Assembly (NCBI RefSeq): GCF_001540865.1
Contig: NC_033621.1
Coordinates: 8,748,892 to 8,812,891 of the forward strand
Source: Ananas comosus
Taxonomy: Eukaryota > Streptophyta > Magnoliopsida > Poales > Bromeliaceae
Reading direction: 5' to 3'
DNA length: 64,000 bases
Each line of letters begins with the position of its first letter. Within the stretch, counting starts at the first letter, position 1. Positions 31,850-42,176 of this stretch are shown here, piece by piece. The position numbers were made by a program, and so were the translations under genes. The notes below the pieces were generated by a model, which saw only the letters and a list, made by a program, of their open reading frames with translations, was not told the DNA's origin and did no database searches.

Positions 31850-32738
31850 CATCTCAAGAAAAGGGACAAAACTCACCTATAGAGTGGAAAGCCCTTCTCG
31901 AACTCCAAATGGGAGCTAGAACCCTTCGAATCCAACCTAGAGGAAGGTTCTAATCCAAACAATTGAGCTCCAAAAGCCCTAAATCAAAAATTCCCAAATT
32001 AGACCCTAATTCCTCATTTCTAGGGTTTCTACACAAAAACCATGAAAATCATGATCTATAGGGGAAAAGTATGCAACTAACCTCTTTAGATGCTCCAAAA
32101 GACCTAAGAAACCAGCTAGGGTTGAAGATCTTCCCTCTACCAAGCTTCAAACACGAACTCAAGGCTTCTCCAATGGTGGAAGTTGCACCAAGAAGCAAAA
32201 AGAGAAGATTTAGCCACCAAAATCCAAGCAAAAAGAGGAAAAAATCAAAGAAAATGGAGAGCGAGCTCACCTCTCCTTCTTTCCTGTTGCAACACAAGAG
32301 CCCCATCCAAGAGGTGTGGGGGAATATATAGTGTTGCTACAATTACAAAGAAATCCCTCAAAAACTGTCAGACTGCAGTTTGCAAAGTGTATCGGTACAC
32401 AAAAAAGTGTACAGGTACAAATCCATAATACGCGCGAACCCAAGGCTCGGGTTAGGAGAAACAGCAATGTGTACCAGTACAAATCGAATGTTGTACCGGT
32501 ACAACCTCTTGTTCCGGTACAACTTCAATGTCGTACCGGTACAACACCCTACAGACCCCAACCCGAGAGCGGCCTAAGTTCTTCTCTTTGGAGACCTTAG
32601 GGCTAAGTCAAAAATCTCGTTTCTCAGGATGCGAGCCATAGGTCGGTACACTGTCAACGACTCTCCAGAATAGCTAGAAAAACTCGAAACATAGGTCAAA
32701 CACTCGAACCTCACAATTTGCAAAGGTCCAGTGTGTTA
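31850..32738 (-). mobile_element. Reverse-oriented LTR, 5'-side part
   Basis: Read on the minus strand from 32738, it begins TGTAACACACTGGACC, as at 4535. It then has several (T)GTACCGGTACA palindromes (32388-32550), a TATATATTC region at about 32320 and a leader. It ends at the TTAAC duplication. With 28630-29160 and 9719-10141 it forms one LTR split twice. Confidence 0.8.
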
Positions 32739-32813
32739 CACGCCTTATATGTGTAGGCATATGGCAGGTCTGGACACGCACCGGGCGGGCCTCTGCCGGG
32801 TCCCGGAGGGTGA
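32739..32813 (+). mobile_element. Isolated forward LTR terminus
   Basis: Seventy-five bases, from CGCCTTATATGTGTAGGCA to GGAGGGTGACA, match the last ~75 bp of the forward LTR family (about 40360-40434). They abut the 5' end of the reverse LTR head-on. Confidence 0.75.
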
Positions 32814-33327
32814 CAGTGTTGGCCGCGGCTTTTCCTCCGTCGTCATCGTCGCCTTAGCTGGCCGTCGCCCTCTTGGGTCCTTTCTCATCCACCTCGACCG
32901 CTCTTGGCCGGTGTCTACCTTTCTTGGCCGCCAAAGCCCGAGAGAAAGGAGACCAACCTTGGACTACCCAAGCTAAGGCTCGCTATTGACCAACTATACT
33001 ATTCCGGTCATTCTCGCGAAATGCCATAATGAGATGCTTCACATTGTGGTCATCCCAAACAACGTGATTTCAGTTTTGGAGTATCCATACATGCTGTATA
33101 AAGCCCGGGAATATCTTGGCTCGAAGCTCGTAGCGATCGACAAGTGAAACGGTGCCCGTACACATGTTCTAGTATGCTTTTGGCCGTGTTTTCGCAAAGT
33201 AGGTGATCGTTGTTGATCACAATGATTGGTGGGCATTATTTGCTAGTTGGGGACTCATTGTTGTGAAGCTCAGGCAATCGAGTGACCATAGACGGGTTCC
33301 GGAGCCAAAACAACACCTTTTTGGAAC
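32814..33327. other. Unclassified sequence
   Basis: About 510 bp with moderate GC and no convincing open frame or terminal repeats. It is the left flank of the next solo LTR, and its sequence continues at 36648. Confidence 0.5.
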
Positions 33328-36300
33328 TGTAACATACCAGATTTTGGTATAAAAATAAAAATAAATAAAAATAGTATGAGAAACTATTTTTATTGGATTT
33401 ATAGAAGCAAAACATAAGTCAGAAGTGACTTGTGCTGAAATCGGAATGAAAACAGAAGATTTAGAATTTTCTGTTGAAAACGGGACAGATAAATTAGCAG
33501 AAAATACACAGTCTCAGAAAATTATGAAAATTGGAGGATAAGTCAGAAATATTTTTATGAGGCTAGATTTAAAGTTTCATATTTTTCTGACACCCGAAAG
33601 GTGGAAAATAAAATCCGACAAGTTATCTGATAAAGATTACAGTTCGGTACAGTTTTCGGTGACCAAATGGGGTCGAAACTGAAAACTTAAGATATATTCT
33701 TACTCAGTACGTTAAACTGAGACTGTCTGTCAAATTTGAGCTCAAACGGACACTCAGAAGGGCCCCAACTGTTCCGAACTGCTAAACTGCCCTCGAGTGA
33801 ATAGTGTTGGAGGGTGTTAATTATATAAGAAGCCTTTGCTTCTTCTCCTCCAGCCGACCACACACATGCGCCACACCCACACACACGCATGGAAAGGGAA
33901 AGAGAGAACCCACCCTTTCTCTCTCTAGATCTCTCCCAAAATTGAAGGTTTTGGTGGAGAAGCAAGCTTGGAAGTTGATCTTCATCTTCTTCGTCTTCTT
34001 CTTCTCCCTTGGAGCTAGCTTAAGAGATAAGCTTTGATGCCCTTTAATGGTAGAATTGTAGGGCTTCAATTATATGCTCTAAGAATGAATTTAGTGGAAC
34101 TCCTAGATGCTAAATAGAGGATTAATGCTTGAATCATGAAGCTATATGATGATTTCTTGCATAGTTACAACCTAGGGCTCCAAAATGCAATTTTTGCTAA
34201 TAGATGGGTTTGATCTATTTTGACCCTATGTAAACCTAATTGCTAGGTAAACGAACGCGTTGGCGAAGTCAGTTCGGCGATTCGTCGAGCCGTTGCGAAG
34301 TTATTAAAGAAACGGACGTTTAGGCTTCGTTTCTGCCTGGAGGGCCGAGGCGACATCGTAAACTCATGAAAATGGATTTGAAGCACTGTGGCACATAACC
34401 GAAGACCTTTAATTTTCGGATCATGGATTGGAGGCCGTTCGGGTGGTCGCGCGAGCGATCGGGCCAAACCGGGTGCCAGGTGCCGCGGTAGGCCGATTGC
34501 AAGTGTCGACAAGCAATCGGAATGCGAAATGAGGTGGGTTGTGCTTACCGAAGCGACTAGGTCGCCTGTATGTCTAAGTAAAGTGAATTCGTGTTGATGC
34601 ATATAAATGCTAGATGGATGCATGTAGTAAATGCTAAAGAAAATGCATGCTAAAGATGTAATATAAATGATGCTAGTTAAAAACATGAGATAAATGACAT
34701 TTGCATGTTAACAAAAAGTAGAGAACATGCTACTTGTAAAGTATAATGATAAGTTGTAAAGGATGCTAAATAAATGCATGAATGATGTGGTATAGAAATG
34801 CTAGAATATATGCATTGGTTAATGTTAGTTGGATGCATGTCATGGAAATGCTAAATGTAAGCATGTGGCTAATACTAAGATATACTTGATAATCATGTTA
34901 TAGAGATACTAATATTAAGAAAAGGATATGGGCATGTGGACATATATATATATGCACATAGATCGAGTGGCATTAAACCTAGAGTCATGGATATAGGTTG
35001 AATATGGATGATATGAACCTAGTGTCAAAGAACATAGGTTGGACATCAAGTGGCATTAAACCTAGTGTCTTGAACATAGGTTGAACAAGTATAGTGTGAA
35101 CCTAGTGTCATGAACCTAGCAAATACTTATGGTATTTGAGCATACATATTTTGTATCATTCATGCTTGATAGGACTAAGTACATGTGAACCTTGGTTGCT
35201 TTCAATGACATGTTCTAACGTAGTTGAACATAGAGAATGGTAGAACCATAATGGATATGTATGTTAGGATCCCATAATTGTGTGAATGTGAGAGTTGGAC
35301 TTGGACATAGTAAATAAAGGTGACATGGACAATAGAGACATTGATTAGCATAGAGAACATAATTGTTAAATATAGTTTAACCAAGAGTGGCATTGAGACA
35401 GGAATGACCTAGAGAGCGGCATGAATAAATAGGTAGAAAACCTATTATGATTGTGGCATTTGTGGAATTGTGGTTTATGGCTATACTTTCCCAAATTGGG
35501 AATTGGATCATACTCACATTGAGTCTTGGCTTGAGGGCGGTAGGTCCCCCTCAAGCGGTGCATTCCGGAATTGTCACCACGGGAGCGCGGTTCCTAAAGA
35601 CGGTCCCTCGGGTCTTGCAGTGCTTAGAGCCTCCCCGATCAAAAGAGATTTTGGGTTATGAGTTCGAGGGGAACTGGGTGAACCTCGATGCAATTGGGTA
35701 AAAGCCAAGTGAATGTACATTAAGCGTTATGAGCTATAGATTGAGTATCCCTGTCGAGTGGATTTGGGGCTGAGGTGTATGTGAGACGTCCATTACCTCG
35801 AGTCTGGTATTGATGCGGTATTCCGCAGTTGATTGACTCGAGACCGAGTCGGTTGGTTAGCTTGGCTAGGGTAGAGGAAAACCTTAGGAGCAAGTAACCA
35901 ATGATTGTAAAGTGACAAGATGTATAAAATTATGGAAAAGCTATGAATAGCATGATAGAAAGTAAAATCCTTCATTCTACTTGTATAGTTGCATGATTCG
36001 TATATAGCATGGCATTATTGCATTCGTGAGGCAAGGCATGGTTTTATTAGTTGCATAATAAAGATATATATATCTATCTGTTTATTGAACTAACTTGCAG
36101 TTGCCTCCCTTGGACCTATTGGTCGAGCTTTTCCCTTGGGTGGCCGTATCCACTGGGAATCATGGAATTGGTTCTCACCCCACATTATTTTGGGGTGTTA
36201 CAGGTTCACACGTGAGCGGCGCGGCGGCGCGAGGCGAGGGCGTAACTCCATAGTTAGCGCCCTACCACCGAGACCAGAGATAGCGGTACCCTGAGTCGGC

Positions 36301-36642
36301 TTTACTTAGGGATGTAAGAAAATGAAAGGAATAAGATTGTAATAATTTGTAATAAAAGCATGATTGTATTTGAAAGTTAAATGTATAATAAAATTGTGAT
36401 GTAAAATGTATCTAAATAATGTGAATGCTTGTAATAGCAAGTAGATTATGTTTTTGATACTTTCTTATGCAATCTTTGATTGAAATGTGTTCATGGTTGG
36501 AACTTCGTACATTGTATTGATTGCGACACCTTGAATGTACAGAGGAGACTCTGTCCGCGGTACAGGAAAAACCCTGTCCGTTCGGCGGTCTGTTGCGACG
36601 CCGCGACCCAGCCAAATAGGCGGGCGGTCGTGGGGCGTGACA
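33328..36642 (+). mobile_element. Solo LTR, TSD GGAAC
   Basis: It starts TGTAACATACCAG and ends GGGGCGTGACA, with GGAAC at 33323-33327 and 36643-36647. At 3315 bp it is the longest clean LTR here. It contains a purine/pyrimidine-rich leader (33840-34010). Its U5 end carries TGTCCGTTCGGCGGTCTG, shared with the chromovirus LTR. Repeated phrases such as GAACCTAGTGTCA and AATGCTAAATG occur at 34600-35110. No coding region. Confidence 0.9.
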
Positions 36643-36647
36643 GGAAC

Positions 36648-38683
36648 CTTGTATAGCTAATTGTGGGGTTTTTGCCCTCGAATTGTACTATTTGGTGTGC
36701 GGCTGTCTCGATACTCAAAAGTTAGTGTCCTGGTACAAAATGGGAGTGTCAAGTGCTGTTCGAAGTGCTTCAGATTACTCCGGGGTTGAAACAGACCCTA
36801 AAATATGAGCAATCGAGAAATTTTAGATATAGAATCACAAATTGTGTGATGCGACTATTTGTAGCAGTGTTTGGGCCTTATATGTTGGTCATCCTTAATA
36901 TCTTGTGTGTTCGGAGATAGTAGGAGGGTTGATGGTTGGTTCTAGAGTCGAATTGGCATGCCGTAGATCCCAACGTAGTTCGGTTGATGTTTTACATACT
37001 TGTTTGCATCACATTTGTGTGTTGCTACCTAGGCACCCAAGTAGGTGTGCTTCAGGGCAGCGGATGATATTTTGTGAGCTTTGTTACTCTTTGGGACATT
37101 TCATGGGATTCGAAAGGGTTACAGTGTGTTGTCGGGTATTTCCGGCAGGTTTCGAGATTCAGTAAAGGTACCGAATCTCAGTTGGTTTTCCGGGTTGTGT
37201 GATAGGTAATTTTATGTCTCTTAGGGTTTGTTCATATCGATTGTGATTCTGTAGATTTTTTATAGGTCTAGGTAATATGTTGGAGCATTGTTCGAGCTCG
37301 GTGCTCCACTAGATTACAGGTGGGTACTTCGATTCGAAGTCGGTCTAACGGGGCAGGCTCGGTGACTTCTTCTTTTTTTCCTTTTCTGTGGCTACATAAC
37401 TTATCATGATTATATATTCAGTATCTTGCATACTACTTGGTATTCGTTGGTCTACTCTACTCTTGTTTCATCTTGTAGCATCATGATTGATCTAGTTGTA
37501 AAGTAACATTTTAGTGATTGATTATCATTGCATGACTCCATGATCGGTGACATTCATACATAGTGATACGGTTATATAGACCTTATAGGTTAGTGACACG
37601 GTGATATTCCTTCGGGAATATCAGACCTGGTTTGATTCGATATGGTTGTAGATTGTTGGTTCGGCTATCTGCCGTTGTTGGCCGTTGAGCATATTGCATC
37701 GATCGCCATAGCTTATGAGTATTTCATGTACACCAGCGGTCTGATCCACCGCAAGAGGATATTCTTTTCCAGAAAATTAGTCGTACTTCTGACCCGTGAA
37801 CTCTAGCGGCCTATTGCTAGGGCCATATGCCATTTAGAGCAGGCGTGGCATTGCCTCAGGTTTTTAGACCAATACGGCAGTTAATTGGGTGTACTTGTAC
37901 TATTGATTTTAGTTGACGCGTAGTTGTTTCTCCATCTTCCTTTGTAGTTGCGGTTGTTCATACTATTGTTGCAGTTATTTTCAGTTCAGTTATCGTTGCT
38001 ACCGCTCTATTTTGACTGCTGATTATAGTTGTTCGTTACTTTATTATCTCACTTTACAGTAGTAGCTTGTTTTGTGATTATTGGTAGTTGTTATTCATTA
38101 TTATTATACCTGAATTTGTTATTACTATTGTCATTCCTTCCGTCTGCCGGTGTGTACAACTTACTAATCGTCAGCTTACGATACCTACTTGGAGGGGGAG
38201 ACTTATTTATATGCTCTCAGCCCCTAACTATTTTTCAGGTAGCTCGGGTGATGAGGGTCCAGACGGTGTGTGAGGACGATTCTAGATAGCGGTGTTTCGG
38301 ATTGGTCCCTTGTCGACATCCACATTCGTAGCCCTAGCTTAGTTCTCGAGTTTTGTTATTAGTGTGGATCTTTTCGTTGGTTTAGTATGTATCTACTAAT
38401 TAGAAATAGTGATTACATGGTGGATCTAATCTTTGGTCATCTGATTTTTATGCGGATTATTAGTTTTCCGCAATTATCTCCTTATTATAGTTATTGTATC
38501 TCTGTATGATTGTGGTGTGGTTGATGTTTGTACTCTTGTGCTACACCGTGCACGTATAGAAGAGGTCTATGTGGTGGGTTTGTGTGCGCCATGAGAGATT
38601 TTTAAGGGTGTTAAAACAAAAAATTATGCGTTTTCCGCTTGTTTTTTCTTAAAAGGATTCTCAAAAGAATCCCGGGCGTGACA
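36648..38683 (+). mobile_element. Probable LTR, left end uncertain
   Basis: The segment ends CCCGGGCGTGACA at 38683, the same ending as the other LTRs here. It has an LTR-like plan: a T-rich region, then CTATTTTTCAGGTAGCTCGGG about 440 bp from the end. If TTATA (38684-38688) is the TSD, a matching TTATA|TGTTGG occurs at 36878-36884, giving an 1801-bp LTR. That pairing could be chance. Confidence 0.4.
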
Positions 38684-38824
38684 TTATAAGTTTATAACTA
38701 TAATGTACATAAGAGTATTTTGAAAAATTTTTAATTAGTTATAATATAATTTTTTAATCTTAAAATTTTTAACAATTATATATTTTAATTGAGTGAAATA
38801 TTGTCTACCCGCTGCGAACCACAG
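38684..38824. other. AT-rich spacer
   Basis: About 140 bp of AT-rich sequence with TTTATAACTATAAT. No feature is seen except CACAG at its right end, the TSD of the next element. Confidence 0.6.
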
Positions 38825-40434
38825 TGTAACGCACTGGACCTTGCAAATTGTGGGGTTCGAGTGATTGAGTGCGTTCTGAACTTTTCCAGACTTTCTGGTA
38901 GGTCGTTGACTGTGTTCCGACCTATGGTTCGAGTCCCGAGAATTGTGGTTTAAAACCTTGCATCAAAATCCAAAAATTTGGATTTTTGGTCAGCTCTCGG
39001 ATAGCCTTCAGCAGGCCATGTACCGGTACGAGTTCACTTGTTGTACCGGTACGGGGTTGATGGCTGTACCGGTATGGGCCCGCGTACCGGTACACAGACG
39101 GCTTTTCGGCCAAACCCGAGGCTCGGGTTTGCGTTTTCGTGGGTTGTGTACCGGTATACAAACCCGTGTACCGGTACACAGTGCAGATTGGGGCTGTTTC
39201 GTGGAGGGGTGTTTTTGCAATTGTTGCAACACCTTTATAAGTGACCCCAGCCCCCTTGGCTGCTCTCCTTGAGCTCTAAACAGGGAGAACAAGGTGAGTC
39301 TTCTCCTCTTGGTTTGATCTCCATTTTTTGGTGGTTTTTATGGGTTTTGATCTCTCTCCTTCTCTCCTTTTTGCTTTTTGCGGGTTTGCGACCATTGGAG
39401 AAGCTTGAGATCTTGGTGGGAGCTTATTTGGAGATCGTTTTACTACTTGCCATTGTGCTCATTCGCACATGCTTGTGAGGGTCGCTCCCTACAAGCCGGC
39501 ATTCCGGAGATAGCCATCGCGATTCATATTCGCCGTGCGGAATTGAGCGCCGAAGTGGATTGCCGCGGGACAGGCTTATTCCTAGGGTGGGGATGATGAC
39601 TACCACGGGGCCATTAGGCTCGGCACCGGCCAGACAGCCTACGGATGGATTTTAGGGCCATAGACAGCCTTCGGGTGGGTCTCTTCAGATTTGACTTTGA
39701 GTATTCATTATGACATGTGGACAGATGATGACTTAGCGTACTACTTGGACATTGACTAGAATAGTAAACAACGAAACTTTACTATTTCGCATTGTGAACA
39801 TTATGATAGTTGGAGACTTTTACTTCATGCATAGTTGCTTCATATTTATGCTATTTATGCTAAGTAGAGATATCATGTTGTAGTAAGTTACATTTTTACT
39901 TACCTTTCGCTTTTTTATATTTATAGTCACTGACATCTTTTGTAGCTTTGGGCCTTGTGGTGCATTCACTGAAGTCAGTAATTGCCCACTGGGAACTATT
40001 TTTAATAGTTCTCACGCCCTCGTTTTATTGTTTACTTTTCAGAGCCTTCGGCACCGGCGGAGGCACGGGATCGCGGCAAGGGGATCGCTTAGTTAGCTAG
40101 TGAGGAGCGGTATTTTGCCTAGGTGGTTTACTCTTTCTTTTGTAGTTGAGAGAGTGAGAGATTTTTGTATCCATGTATAGAGACCACCTATATATCTACC
40201 TATAGCACTTGTATCTGGAATTTTTTTGTATCACTTTATGATTTATTTAGTAGATTTACAGTTTTATCCTTATCCCTTATTGTAGCATTTAGACATTTAT
40301 TATGCTCTGATACTCCTAAATGTCTTTTATTATTACTTTTATTATTGTTGTTTTTAGACGCCTTATATGTTGTAGACATATGGCGGGTCTGGGCACGCGC
40401 CGGGCGGGCTTCCGCTGGGTCCCGGGGCGTGACA
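38825..40434 (+). mobile_element. Solo LTR, TGTAACGCACTGGACC family, TSD CACAG
   Basis: TGTAACGCAC...GGGGCGTGACA, 1610 bp, with CACAG at 38820-38824 and 40435-40439. It is the cleanest family member and the reference for the pieces at 4535, 15942, 24813 and 32739. U3 has about six (T)GTACCGGTAC palindromes (39019-39177). A TATA box (TTTATAA, 39234-39240) follows, then a leader with AAACAGGGAGAACAAGGTGAG, whose GGTGAG could be a splice donor. It lies about 1.7 kb upstream of the pinin start codon. Confidence 0.93.
39019..39177 (+). promoter_or_regulatory. GTACCGGTAC palindrome array in U3
   Basis: Copies of TGTACCGGTAC, some with one change (GTACCGGTAT), recur every 20-60 bp and stop about 60 bp before the TATA box. 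Each holds two GTAC cores. GTAC is the core of plant SBP-box and copper-response sites, so transcription-factor binding is a reasonable but unproven idea. Confidence 0.5.
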
Positions 40435-41070
40435 CACAGACCCTACACTAGTACATAACGAAGAGGGACGGCATACTTCTCTCACACGGTCCGATCTCAT
40501 AGACCGTGTGCTGCGCTCAAGATACGTGCCGTGTGTTTCACCTTTTGGGTTTTGATTTCTGCTCTTTTTGAGCAGAAAACGAAACAAAAAATTTTTCAAG
40601 AATCCGTAAAAAAAATTTTTAGAAAAATTTTACAGACAACCAAATATTCGGAAATTCGGGACAGTTTTATAAGCAACCAAATAAATCCTAACTGAAAAAA
40701 TATTTTCATACCGAATCAGCCATACTGGGTTGGTTTATGGGTCGGAGGTTAGTTTATGGGTCGGATTTTATACAACGGATTTGGGTTTCGGACCGACTCT
40801 TTTAAGTGGAAAAACAAAACAAAACAAAACAAAACCCTATGGCAGTCTCTCTCAATCAACCGACCTCTCCCATCCGTCCGCTCGATCGCTCCCTCTCTCT
40901 CTCACTCTTCCAAGAAGAACTGAAGAAGCAAAGGCAGCGGCGAGCGGCGACAAGGCGCAGTTACCGGTAGCCGACGAGTGCGGAGATCGAGCGAGCGGCC
41001 CCCCCTTCTCCCTTTCCCCTCTGCGTAGGCGAGCCAGCCCTCCAACCTCGTTCCTTTCTCCGTGCGTGTG

Positions 41071-41159
<89 letters not shown>

Positions 41160-42176
41160 TCCTCCCAGATCTCTATATCTCCCTGTGTGTGTGATTTCCA
41201 TTTCCTCCCTAAACTATAAGTCATTTTGCAGTAGGCCCTCAACCGTCAACATTCGACAATCACTCCCGCAGTAAAGGAGTTTTACAAGTTTATGAAGTTT
41301 GACCTCCGTTAGATAATCTCCAAAACAACAAGCGTGAATCTAATTTAGGTGCATGCTTATTTTTTTAATCATAAGAATTTAAGTCCTGAAGGTTGTTATA
41401 TGTAACAATTTAGTCCTTTCCCAAGTACACTGTAGACTAGGCGCCTCGCAAGAATTAGCATCAGACTTTGCATTTTAGAATAGAAACTTTGAGGAGTTAC
41501 TTATAATTGGAATCAAACTTCAGCCCTAAATTATTTATGTTTTTGATTAATTTGTTCTATTACGTTTTTGAAACAAAACTCTAATTTATTTTTTTTCTAC
41601 TTAATGTCTAAGAGTAAACTGCTAATTATTAGTTTAGTAAGTACATGTGTGCATATGAGCTCTGTTATTTGAAGTTAATTATTTCAATTTGTGAATTTTT
41701 AGTTGTTACTTTAATTATTTTGCCTTGTTAGGAAGCATTTATATATATGTTTGGTACCTAGAAATATATTTTTGTATATTTTAATAGCTGGACTGTATGT
41801 GCGCCCGCTTACCGCATACCCACTATACGGTGGGTAACCGCATGGATACTGCATACTGTATTTTGGAACGTTGATTATCAGTACAGATGCTTTGAGTTTG
41901 GGGGTGAATATCTCTACATAATTATGTTAAAAGAATTATAATACATAATTACACTATTGGTGTTATTTCACAAATTTACGTTAAAAGCATTATAATACCA
42001 TTTAATTTCACTTGACTTTAGAACTGATTAGGCAAACTCCTCAACCAATTTAAACTGATTTAGAAGTGACACCGAAAAACTATATAACACAAGAGTTTTG
42101 TTGTGTAAGGTTTATTGCTAGGGAACAAAAATCCATAAACTGGTACGGTAAACGCCCCTACTAGGGTCTACAGAGG
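40435..42176 (+). promoter_or_regulatory. Upstream region and probable 5' untranslated part of the pinin gene
   Basis: 40800-41160 is CT-rich, with AAACAAAACAAAACAAAACC and CTCTCC runs typical of a plant 5' leader, including (CT)n at 41074-41110 and (GT)n at 41111-41147. TCTACAG|AGG just before the ATG looks like an acceptor, suggesting a non-coding first exon with an intron of up to ~1 kb. At 41200-41240, CTAAACTATAAGTCATTTTGCAGTAGGCCC resembles one end of the MITE in coding intron 7. No clear TATA box is seen. Confidence 0.5.
41074..41147 (+). repeat. (CT)n(GT)n microsatellite
   Basis: Compound dinucleotide repeat in the presumed leader of the pinin gene: CT repeats to 41110, then GT repeats. 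Likely to vary in length. Confidence 0.95.

Noticed and set aside
36905..37165. Possible zinc-knuckle protein (CELCYSLGHF)
   Set aside because: The final Cys is missing, the frame is short and the context is LTR-like. Chance resemblance is likely.
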